From assembly GCA_047974165.1 (NCBI GenBank), contig JBKECB010000041.1, forward strand, positions 1 to 14,217: a DNA stretch of 14,217 bases, given 5' to 3'. Both the position numbers and the translations under genes were made by a program. Position 1 is the first letter of the stretch. Each line of letters opens with the position of its first letter. The notes under the pieces are model-generated. The model did no database searches. It was not told where the DNA came from and saw only the letters and a list, made by a program, of their open reading frames with translations. This DNA comes from Lactovum sp047974165 (GTDB lineage: Bacteria > Bacillota > Bacilli > Lactobacillales > Streptococcaceae). Positions 6,341-12,811 of this stretch are shown piece by piece.

Positions 6341-6739
6341 TTACCAAACGTAAGCGATAACTTCTCCACCAATTTTCTTTTGGCGTGCTGTTTTATCTGT
6401 AATCACACCTTCAGAAGTAGAGATAACTGCTGTACCCAAACCATTTAAAACTCTTGGTACATCTTCAGATTTTGCATAAACACGAAGACCTGGTTTTGAG
6501 ATACGCTTCAAGTTTGTGATAACACGCTCACCAGACTTTCCATACTTAAGAAAAATACGAATCATACCTTGTTTGTCATCTTCTACGTATTCTACATCTT
6601 TTACGTAACCTTCAGCTTTTAAGATTTCAGCAATCTCGCGTTTGATTTTTGATGCAGGAATTTCTACAAGGTCGAATTTACGCATATTTGCGTTACGAAT
6701 ACGAGTGAGAAAATCTGCGATCGGATCAGTCATTACCAT
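6341..6739 (-). CDS. rpsH: 30S ribosomal protein S8
   Basis: 132 residues, normal S8 length. S8 binds helix 21 of 16S rRNA early in small-subunit assembly and, in E. coli, is the translational repressor of the spc operon. Visible hallmarks are MTDPIADFLTRIRNAN (3-18), PASKIKREIAEILKAEGY (28-45), ITNLKRISKPGLRVYA (75-90), and the C-terminal STSEGVITDKTARQKKIGGE with AYVW. The MVM start at 6739 has AAGGAG ten bases upstream; starting at the second Met would lengthen that spacing. Unusually, it is the first gene of the transcript: no rpsN precedes it, and its own consensus promoter is visible. Confidence 0.98.
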   Translation of the reverse strand: MVMTDPIADFLTRIRNANMRKFDLVEIPASKIKREIAEILKAEGYVKDVEYVEDDKQGMIRIFLKYGKSGERVITNLKRISKPGLRVYAKSEDVPRVLNGLGTAVISTSEGVITDKTARQKKIGGEVIAYVW

Positions 6740-6797
6740 AATGTAATTTCTCCTTATTTGTAGTTTGGGTCGTTCAGTCCCACTTTCAAATTAATGA

Positions 6798-6824
6798 GGT
6801 TTTTTCTGTAAAACATAAAAAACC
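6798..6824 (-). other. Hairpin in the rpsH 5' leader
   Basis: An 8-bp inverted repeat (GGTTTTTT / AAAAAACC) with an 11-base loop lies in the roughly 90-base leader between the predicted transcription start and rpsH. It begins about four bases after the predicted start. It does not resemble a terminator on the minus strand. It might stabilise the mRNA or take part in control, but no S8-binding motif could be assigned by eye. Confidence 0.45.
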
Positions 6825-6834
6825 GAACTGAGTC

Positions 6835-6863
6835 AGTATATCAAATTTCTTTAGGAATGTCAA
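6835..6863 (-). promoter_or_regulatory. Strong promoter of the rpsH-secY operon
   Basis: On the minus strand a perfect TTGACA (6858-6863) is separated by 17 bases from TATACT (6835-6840), which also carries an upstream TGA extension. This near-consensus sigma-A promoter predicts a start near 6828 and a leader of about 90 bases. A second TTGACA at 6890-6895 has only a poor -10 at the right distance. Confidence 0.85.
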
Positions 6864-6937
6864 GATTTTTATGTAAATATTTTCGGGTGTGTCAAAGTAT
6901 TTATTTTCTAACTTATTTTAATCTAAAAAATAATCTT

Positions 6938-6970
6938 AAAAACCTAGTCATTCTACTAGACTAAGTTTTT
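6938..6970 (-). terminator. Rho-independent terminator of the sugar ABC operon
   Basis: On the minus strand AAAACTTAGTC pairs with GACTAGGTTTT (11 bp including one G-U pair) around a 9-base loop, ending in a run of five T. It lies 14 bases after the ABC ATPase stop and upstream of the rpsH promoter, so it insulates the ribosomal operon from the sugar operon. Confidence 0.8.
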
Positions 6971-6983
6971 TCTCAGTTAATTT

Positions 6984-8093
6984 TTATTTTATTAAAATAT
7001 TTTTTCCACTTTCTTTATCAAAGATAAAGAGTTTATTTAAGTCTAGACCAAGCTCAATCCTATCTCCAACTTGGAAATTTTCATGTCGACGATCAACTTT
7101 AGCAATAATACTTTGACCTTGATAGTCTAAATAAAGAACAAATTCATCTCCCATATTTTCCACATGCTTAACTATCATATCAACTTTAAAAATAGTATCT
7201 AGATTAGAATTCAATGAAAGACCATCATACCGTAAATGTTCTGGTCGAATAGCTAGGAAATAGGATTTTCCTTCAATTAATCTATCTTCAACTTTTTTCA
7301 TCAAGCCCTCAGGGAGCTTTAGTTCTTCTTCATTTACCTTAAAATAACCTATCTGATAAGTTGCATCAATGAGATTAATCTGCGGTTGGCCAATAAACTT
7401 AGCCACAAAAAGATTATTTGGACAATCATAAATCTCTACTGGTGTTCCAACTTGCTGAATTTCTCCATCTGACATAACCACCATACGATCTGCCATTGTC
7501 ATCGCCTCAACTTGATCATGTGTTACATAAATAGTGGTAACACCCAATCTTTTTTGTAGACTTGTAATCTCAACACGTGTATCCACACGAAGTTTTGCGT
7601 CTAAGTTTGATAAAGGTTCATCCATAAGAAAGAGACGAGGATTACGCACAATCGCACGCCCTAAAGCCACACGCTGACGCTGCCCTCCGGATAAATTTTT
7701 AGGTTTCTTATCCAAAAAAGCTTCTAAGCCAATAATTTTAGCGGCTTCCTCTACTTTTTGACGGATTTCTTTTTTTCCTTCTTTTCTCACCATCAATCCA
7801 AAGCCCATATTTTCTCTGACCGTCATATGAGGATAAAGAGCATAGTCTTGAAAAACCATGGCAATGTCACGATGTTTAGGGTGAAGTTCATTTACTCGTT
7901 TATCATCAAAGGAAAGATCACCTGCTGTAATATCTTCTAAACCTGCAATCATTCTCAAAGTAGTTGATTTCCCACAACCACTGGGCCCTACAAAGACAAC
8001 AAATTCTCCTTCTTCAATTTTTAGATTAAAATCTTTTACACTATAACTGTCATTATTTTTATACTTTTTTTGAATATTTTTTAATTCAATCAT
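6984..8093 (-). CDS. Carbohydrate ABC importer ATPase (MsmK/UgpC/MalK type)
   Basis: 369 residues, the usual length for MalK-type ATPases of CUT1 sugar importers. All nucleotide-binding motifs are present: Walker A GPSGCGKST (36-44), Q-loop FQDYALYPHM (81-90), signature LSGGQRQRVALGRA (134-147), Walker B RLFLMDEP with D-loop SNLDAK (153-167), and switch His192 in VTHDQVEAM. A C-terminal MalK/TOBE-type regulatory region follows from about 235 (IGQPQINLI, AIRPEHL). It would power the two permeases of the same operon from the cytoplasm. The ATG at 8093 overlaps the upstream gene by eight bases and has AAAGG six bases before it. Many Gram-positive sugar operons rely on one shared MsmK; this locus carries its own. 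Confidence 0.95.
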   Translation of the reverse strand: MIELKNIQKKYKNNDSYSVKDFNLKIEEGEFVVFVGPSGCGKSTTLRMIAGLEDITAGDLSFDDKRVNELHPKHRDIAMVFQDYALYPHMTVRENMGFGLMVRKEGKKEIRQKVEEAAKIIGLEAFLDKKPKNLSGGQRQRVALGRAIVRNPRLFLMDEPLSNLDAKLRVDTRVEITSLQKRLGVTTIYVTHDQVEAMTMADRMVVMSDGEIQQVGTPVEIYDCPNNLFVAKFIGQPQINLIDATYQIGYFKVNEEELKLPEGLMKKVEDRLIEGKSYFLAIRPEHLRYDGLSLNSNLDTIFKVDMIVKHVENMGDEFVLYLDYQGQSIIAKVDRRHENFQVGDRIELGLDLNKLFIFDKESGKNILIK

Positions 8094-8661
8094 TTTTTAC
8101 CTTTCTCAGCATTTTATAAGATAGAACAATAAGCAACATAAAACAAGCAATAAATAAACGATAATAGCCCAGATACAAAAGCATCATATAAGTAGACGTT
8201 AGCATCAGTAAATCAATCTTTTGTTTACTCTTGTATTGCTCTACAAAATAAATATAAATTTCTTTTAACTTTAATTTCTTCTCTAACTCTAAGCTTATAA
8301 TAGATAAAAAGAGAATTATATATAAGGCAAGGATCGTCATAAATAAATTACCTATAAATAAGGTTAACGAGAAACTATAGTTTAAAGCATATAAGCTTAA
8401 CAATAAGTATAGACTCAAAGGAGAGTATCTTAACTGCTTTAAGTTTTCCTTAAAAACTAAAAAGTAAGATTTTATAAACTGCCTATAAATATCAAACTCT
8501 AACTCTTCATACAAACTTAAAACTTTATAATTTGTAACTATCACAGGGATTAATAAAATCGAAAATGATAGCGTAATTAAAAAGAAAGAAAAGATTGATA
8601 ATAAAAGATAAATATAAATATAATTTACCAACTTTATAAGAGGTGTTTCTTTAATCATCAT
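8086..8661 (-). CDS. Small membrane protein, DUF624 (YesL)-like
   Basis: 191 residues, about five predicted membrane segments (12-44 as one long or two short helices, 80-96, 99-123, 150-165, 167-183). The pattern of a first helix pair ending in LLIPVIVTNYKVLSLYEELE followed by a short amphipathic stretch (FIKSYFLVFKENLKQ) resembles DUF624/YesL proteins. Those are small membrane proteins commonly encoded beside sugar ABC transporters in Firmicutes, with unproven function. The assignment rests on size, topology and context, so it is moderate. It is translationally coupled on both sides: its ATG overlaps the permease stop as ATGA, and its end overlaps the ATPase start by eight bases. The sequence is strikingly rich in Leu, Ile and Tyr. 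Confidence 0.6.
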   Translation of the reverse strand: MMIKETPLIKLVNYIYIYLLLSIFSFFLITLSFSILLIPVIVTNYKVLSLYEELEFDIYRQFIKSYFLVFKENLKQLRYSPLSLYLLLSLYALNYSFSLTLFIGNLFMTILALYIILFLSIISLELEKKLKLKEIYIYFVEQYKSKQKIDLLMLTSTYMMLLYLGYYRLFIACFMLLIVLSYKMLRKVKND

Positions 8662-9488
8662 TTCACACTTCCAGCTGTAAAGCCACTATAGAAGTACTTT
8701 TGAAGGATTAAAAAGAGGACAATCGTAGGAATCATCACAATAACAACCGCTGCACTCACAACCTCCTGAGGTGCTGATAAAGAGCTTGTAAAACGATATA
8801 AAGCTGTCGCTACAGTATTTACCTCGGCCTGTAAGTAAAGATTAGGAATATAAAAGTCATTGTAAATTCCAATCCCCTTAATAATCACAAGCGATGCAAT
8901 CGCAGGCTTAAGAAGAGGATAAATCAGCTTAAAGTAGATGGTATAATAACTCGCTCCATCAATCATCCCTGACTCATCAATTGATTTTGGAATCGAATCA
9001 TAAGTCTGAAGCATAGTATAAATCGCAATAATATCAACTCCAATATAAAGAAGTAAAGGGGCAAAAATTGTATTATACAAGCCCATCGCATAAATCATCT
9101 GAAAGACAATAACCTGTGTCGTGACAACAGGAATAAAAACTGTCAGTGTAAACATCCCTTTAATCAGATTTTTTCCTTTAAAGTCAAAGCGATGTAAGAC
9201 AAATCCTATCATTGCTGAGAAATTTATCGATAAAAATAAGGCAACTACTAAAATAAAAATTGTATTTAAGAAGGCATGTACAAAATCACCCGTTGTCCAA
9301 GCATATTTATAATTATAAAAATTAAAAAAGTTTTCAGGAGCTGTAAAGGGTTTTGTTTCATAAAGTTCAATCTTTGTTTTAAATGAGTTAAATAAAACAG
9401 TCACAATGGGAAGAAGGGCAAAAATTGCTGCTAAAATCATGACAAAATACTGCATAATTAAAGTCAATAAACTTTTTTTCTTAACCAT
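8658..9488 (-). CDS. Carbohydrate ABC transporter permease, MalG type
   Basis: 276 residues with about six membrane segments, the usual form of MalG-like CUT1 permeases. The cytoplasmic EAA loop that docks on the ATPase is clear: DESGMIDGASYYTIYFKLIY followed by PLLKP (about 171-195). The N-terminal FNSFKTKIELYE and the C-terminal QKYFYSGFTAGSVK are also typical of the family. It would form the membrane channel with the MalF-type partner encoded just upstream. The start overlaps that gene's stop as TAATG, with AAGGAGG seven bases before the ATG, so the two subunits are translationally coupled. Family membership predicts import of an oligosaccharide; the substrate cannot be read from the sequence. 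Confidence 0.95.
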   Translation of the reverse strand: MVKKKSLLTLIMQYFVMILAAIFALLPIVTVLFNSFKTKIELYETKPFTAPENFFNFYNYKYAWTTGDFVHAFLNTIFILVVALFLSINFSAMIGFVLHRFDFKGKNLIKGMFTLTVFIPVVTTQVIVFQMIYAMGLYNTIFAPLLLYIGVDIIAIYTMLQTYDSIPKSIDESGMIDGASYYTIYFKLIYPLLKPAIASLVIIKGIGIYNDFYIPNLYLQAEVNTVATALYRFTSSLSAPQEVVSAAVVIVMIPTIVLFLILQKYFYSGFTAGSVK

Positions 9489-10351
9489 TAATTTTCCTCC
9501 TTAAATAATAGATTTTGGATTAAGACAACTGCCGCAACAATTAGTAAAATAATTACCGAAAATGCTGCTCCTAGTCCAACACGCATATCTTGAAAAGCAA
9601 TTTGATTAATCGCAATCAAAGGTGTCGAACTTCCAAAGTTTCCACTGGTCATGATATAAGGAATCTCAAAAACTTGAATGGCACCCGATACACTCAGTAA
9701 AATATTGATAAATAAAATTCGACGAATAGACGGTAAAATGAGATAGCGAATACGATGCCAGTAGCTCGCTCCATCAATATCACAAGCTTCATATAAATTT
9801 TCAGGGATACTTTGAATCGCTGCTAAAAAGAGAATAAAATTAAAGCCATAATATCTCCAAATAGAAACTGAAGCTAAAATAGGATTGACAAACTTTGAAT
9901 TTATCAGCCAGTCAATCTGAATATCAATTCCCAGCATTGCTAAGAGTTGATTTAAACCTCCAGTCTGATTTAAAAATGAGCCAAATAAGAGGGCAACCAC
10001 AACACCATTTAAGAGGTAAGGAATCATCACAATCGCTTTAAAGCCTTTTTCTCCTCGAATCTTATCATTTAAGATAATTGCTAAGATTAAAGCAAAAATA
10101 AGCTGAGGGATTGAAGATAACATATACCAAATTGTATTTTTGAATAATTCAATATAGTTAGGGTTTGTTAATATTGTTTTATAATTTGCAAGACCTACAA
10201 AACTAAAATCTGTCAAAGCATCTCCTGACCAATCTGTCAGGCTGTAAAAAAAGACAGAAAATATTGGGATGTAGGAAAATACTAAAACCAAAGCTACAGG
10301 AATAACTGTAAAGAAAAATATTAATCTTTTTACTTCATATTGACTTTTCAT
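9488..10351 (-). CDS. Carbohydrate ABC transporter permease, MalF type
   Basis: 287 residues, six predicted membrane segments, typical of MalF-like CUT1 permeases without the long periplasmic loop of E. coli MalF. Visible features are the first helix (FFFTVIPVALVLVFSYIPI, about 12-30), SLTDWSGD and FVGLANYKTIL in the first outer loop, and the EAA docking loop NLYEACDIDGASYWHRIRY-LILP (about 186-207). It pairs with the MalG-type permease, whose ATG overlaps this stop by one base. It starts nine bases after the GH1 gene with AAGGAG five bases before the ATG. In many such operons the solute-binding protein gene directly precedes this one; here the glycosidase does. Confidence 0.95.
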   Translation of the reverse strand: MKSQYEVKRLIFFFTVIPVALVLVFSYIPIFSVFFYSLTDWSGDALTDFSFVGLANYKTILTNPNYIELFKNTIWYMLSSIPQLIFALILAIILNDKIRGEKGFKAIVMIPYLLNGVVVALLFGSFLNQTGGLNQLLAMLGIDIQIDWLINSKFVNPILASVSIWRYYGFNFILFLAAIQSIPENLYEACDIDGASYWHRIRYLILPSIRRILFINILLSVSGAIQVFEIPYIMTSGNFGSSTPLIAINQIAFQDMRVGLGAAFSVIILLIVAAVVLIQNLLFKEEN

Positions 10352-10360
10352 ATTTTCTCC

Positions 10361-11755
10361 TTAAAGGTCAAAGCCATTATCTTCAGTCAGTTTTTTGAAG
10401 AACAAGGCATGCTTTTTCATATAACGGTCTCTTGTTTCCAAATCCAAGTAATAAAAACCGTAACGTCGCTTGTGTGAATTTAACCAGGACCAGTTATCAA
10501 TAAAAGTCCATTGATGTACACCAAAGCAGTTACTCCCTTCAGAAATTGCTCGATGTAACTCTATCATATGCTCTTTAAAAAGTTCTGTTCTAAAACTATC
10601 ATCAACTCTTCCATTTTCATCACGCAAGCTATCTTCATTTGTAATGCTAATACCAATTTCTGCCACATACCACTTAATATTGCCATAGTCATTTTGAACT
10701 GTTTTAGCAATGTCATACAAGGCCTTGGGATAAATTTCATTATTATCACGATGAGGGTTATTTCGACTACCAGGCATTTTATAACCGTCAAAATACTTAC
10801 TATAGTGCCAAGGACTCTCAGGATTTGAAAGATAACGAGGGGCACAAACTCTTTGTGGCACATAGTAGTTAATCCCAATAAAATCAACTCGATTATTTTT
10901 TATCAGCTCTAACTCTGCCTTTGTATAGTCAGGCAGCAAATCTTCCTCAGTCAATAATGTAACTAAAAGTTTTGGAAATTCTCCCTTAATACTTGGGTCT
11001 ACGAAGCTTTTATTTAAAATTGTATCTGCAATTTCACTTGCCTTTAAATCTGCAGGATACTGACTACGAGGATAGGCTGGTGTTAAATTTACAGTAATTC
11101 CTATCTCTGCTTCTGGAATATCTAATTTTTTAAACTCTGAGACTGCTAAGGCATGAGCAAGCTGTGTATTATAGGCTACTTGAATCCCAAGTTTTGGATC
11201 TAGTTTATTTGGAAAATGAAAATTATCAAAATATCCTCCTTCAATCGTCACAATAGGCTCATTAAATGTAGTCCAAAGTTTGACAATATCACCGTACAAT
11301 TCAAAGCAACGCTTGGCATATTTTGCAAACAACTCGCTGACATGCTTGGATTCAAAACCTCCATATTTTTCATATAAAGGCAAAGGCATATCAAAGTGAT
11401 AGAGATTAATCACAGGTGTCACACCGTTTTTAATTAATGCTTCAAAATAGTTACGGTAAAAAGCTTTTGCATCTTCATTGACGCTGGCTGTTTCAAAGTC
11501 ATCAATCAGGCGAGACCACTGAATAGAGGTTCGAAATGAGTTCATTCCGATAGCTTTCATCAGCTGTGCATCCTCTTCATAGCGATGATACGTATCGCAA
11601 GCCACAAAGTTTGATAAGCGGTTATAAAAGCGATCTGGTTCTTTTTCAAACCAATGCTCCCAAACAGATTGGTGGGGCTTATTAGTTATTCCCTCTGTTT
11701 GTGGGCCACTTGCTGCTGCTCCCCATAAAAATTTTTCTGGAAATTTATAGTTCAT
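10361..11755 (-). CDS. Glycoside hydrolase family 1 enzyme (beta-glucosidase / 6-phospho-beta-glycosidase-like)
   Basis: 464 residues, full GH1 length, no signal peptide, so cytoplasmic. Retaining (beta/alpha)8 enzyme motifs: FLWGAAASGPQTEG (9-22, Gln19), LYHFDMP (118-124, His120), TFNEP (163-167, acid/base Glu166), GINYY (294-298), and nucleophile Glu366 in YVAEIGIS. The usual nucleophile motif is ENG, so Ile367 in place of Asn is odd. Near the end, NWSWLNSHKRRYGF (421-434) resembles LacG-type enzymes: Ser423 and Tyr432 match two of the three phosphate-binding residues (Ser, Lys, Tyr) and Arg430 replaces the Lys. Beta-glycosidase activity is likely; whether the substrate is phosphorylated is open, since the operon encodes an ABC importer. 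Its ATG overlaps the esterase stop as ATGA, with AAGGAG six bases before it. Confidence 0.93.
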   Translation of the reverse strand: MNYKFPEKFLWGAAASGPQTEGITNKPHQSVWEHWFEKEPDRFYNRLSNFVACDTYHRYEEDAQLMKAIGMNSFRTSIQWSRLIDDFETASVNEDAKAFYRNYFEALIKNGVTPVINLYHFDMPLPLYEKYGGFESKHVSELFAKYAKRCFELYGDIVKLWTTFNEPIVTIEGGYFDNFHFPNKLDPKLGIQVAYNTQLAHALAVSEFKKLDIPEAEIGITVNLTPAYPRSQYPADLKASEIADTILNKSFVDPSIKGEFPKLLVTLLTEEDLLPDYTKAELELIKNNRVDFIGINYYVPQRVCAPRYLSNPESPWHYSKYFDGYKMPGSRNNPHRDNNEIYPKALYDIAKTVQNDYGNIKWYVAEIGISITNEDSLRDENGRVDDSFRTELFKEHMIELHRAISEGSNCFGVHQWTFIDNWSWLNSHKRRYGFYYLDLETRDRYMKKHALFFKKLTEDNGFDL

Positions 11756-12669
11756 ATTTCACTCCTTAATAATAGTTTTAATTTAATATCTTCAGCACCA
11801 TCTAAATATTCATGGCCTTTTTCTGGATAAAGATAGAGTTCCTTTTTACTCGTTACTTGATGATAAAAAGACATCTGACATTCCAGTGGACTGACCTTAT
11901 CTTTTTTTCCTGTAAAAAGATGAAGCTCTGCTCTAATACGACTGGCAAAGAATTTCAGGTCAATATAACTTAAGGTCTGAAAGAACTCAGTATAACTTTT
12001 TCCAAGAGGATCTTCCCACTTAAAATAATTTTCAATCCCATCATAAGCACAACCTAACTCATAAGCATGCTCAATATCTACCAAATAAGGATGATGAATC
12101 AAGCAGAGTTCTATATCTGGAGTTAAAGCTGCTGATATCGCTGCAAGTGCTCCTCCTTGAGATTCACCCATACTCACAAGAGGGATGTTAGGATGTAGAG
12201 CTTTTGCTAAATTAGCTAGACGATAAGTATCCATATAAATCTGTGTATAATAAAGATTCTGATAACCTTCTTTAACACCCTTTATCACTAATCCTTTTAA
12301 GGTTGAACCTGCTGTCTGATTGACATCCGTGGATAAGCCTGACTGCCCACGCACATCCATAGCAAGTACTGCAAAGCCAAGCTTAGCATAAGCAATTTTG
12401 TCAAACCAGGCACCACTACTGACATGATAACCATGAAAGACTAAGATTACTTTTTTTATTTCTCCAGAAGTTGGATAGCAGTATTTCACGTGAATTCTTG
12501 CTCTATCATCCGTTTCAAAGTAGAGGTCATTCACTGAAACATCTTTAAGAGGAAAGTCTTTATTTTCTATTATTTCTAACTGCTGATAAGTTGATTTTTT
12601 ACAAAGTCCATCATAAAAGTCTTCAAAATACTCTGGCTTCTTAGTATTATATTGCCAATCTAAAGGCAT
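11752..12669 (-). CDS. Acetyl xylan esterase / cephalosporin-C deacetylase family (AXE1) esterase
   Basis: 305 residues, close to the 310-325 of AXE1/CAH enzymes. These are alpha/beta hydrolases, usually hexameric and intracellular, that remove acetyl groups from small acetylated sugars. No signal peptide is present. The family pattern is clear: FHGYHVSSGAW (78-88), AMDVRGQSGLSTD (103-115), nucleophile elbow GESQGG with Ser170 (168-173), HHPYLVDIEHAY (192-203), LSYIDL, acid Asp257 in GKKDKVSP, and His286 in EKGHEYL. It is the first gene of the sugar operon, with AAAGGAGG six bases before the ATG, and overlaps the GH1 gene by four bases. Likely role by context: deacetylating an imported oligosaccharide before GH1 cleavage; the substrate is inferred. 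Confidence 0.9.
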   Translation of the reverse strand: MPLDWQYNTKKPEYFEDFYDGLCKKSTYQQLEIIENKDFPLKDVSVNDLYFETDDRARIHVKYCYPTSGEIKKVILVFHGYHVSSGAWFDKIAYAKLGFAVLAMDVRGQSGLSTDVNQTAGSTLKGLVIKGVKEGYQNLYYTQIYMDTYRLANLAKALHPNIPLVSMGESQGGALAAISAALTPDIELCLIHHPYLVDIEHAYELGCAYDGIENYFKWEDPLGKSYTEFFQTLSYIDLKFFASRIRAELHLFTGKKDKVSPLECQMSFYHQVTSKKELYLYPEKGHEYLDGAEDIKLKLLLRSEI

Positions 12670-12702
12670 CTTCTTCCTCCTTTATAAATATATTACTATT
12701 CT

Positions 12703-12731
12703 ATCATAAAGTACCGTACTTTTGTTAGAAA
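12703..12731 (-). promoter_or_regulatory. Candidate promoter of the esterase-GH1-ABC operon
   Basis: On the minus strand TATGAT (12703-12708) lies 17 bases downstream of a weak TTTCTA (12726-12731). It predicts a start near 12696 and a leader of about 27 bases that includes the AAAGGAGG site. The -35 is poor. The spacer holds a palindrome, as expected of a repressed promoter. Confidence 0.45.
12708..12722. promoter_or_regulatory. Palindromic operator candidate for the GntR regulator
   Basis: AAAGTAC-C-GTACTTT is a 15-base palindrome with 7-bp arms and one central base. It lies in the spacer of the candidate operon promoter and about 90 bases upstream of the GntR start. HutC-type GntR proteins typically bind short palindromes with GT and AC half-site cores, so this is the best operator candidate in the divergent region. 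Binding is inferred. Confidence 0.6.
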
Positions 12732-12792
12732 TTGATAAAAATTTTTTTATTTAGATTTTTTAGATTTTTAATTTTCTAAGATTTTAAATTTC

Positions 12793-12811
12793 TGTTATAA
12801 TTTACTATAAT
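12793..12811 (+). promoter_or_regulatory. Tandem -10 boxes of the GntR gene, leaderless layout
   Basis: TGT-TATAAT (12793-12801) and a second TATAAT (12806-12811) lie directly before the ATG at 12812. The first predicts a start about four bases before that ATG; the second is exactly six bases before the in-frame ATG at 12818. There is no Shine-Dalgarno sequence, so translation would begin on a leaderless or nearly leaderless mRNA. No clear -35 is visible. Confidence 0.6.

Noticed and set aside
6867..6895. Second TTGACA upstream of the rpsH promoter as an additional promoter
   Set aside because: The only -10 candidates at 16-18 bases (ATAAAA, TAAAAA) are poor, while the downstream promoter is near consensus.
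12670..12811. CcpA (cre) catabolite repression site in the divergent sugar promoter region
   Set aside because: No sequence close to the TGNAANCGNWNNCA-type consensus was found by eye.
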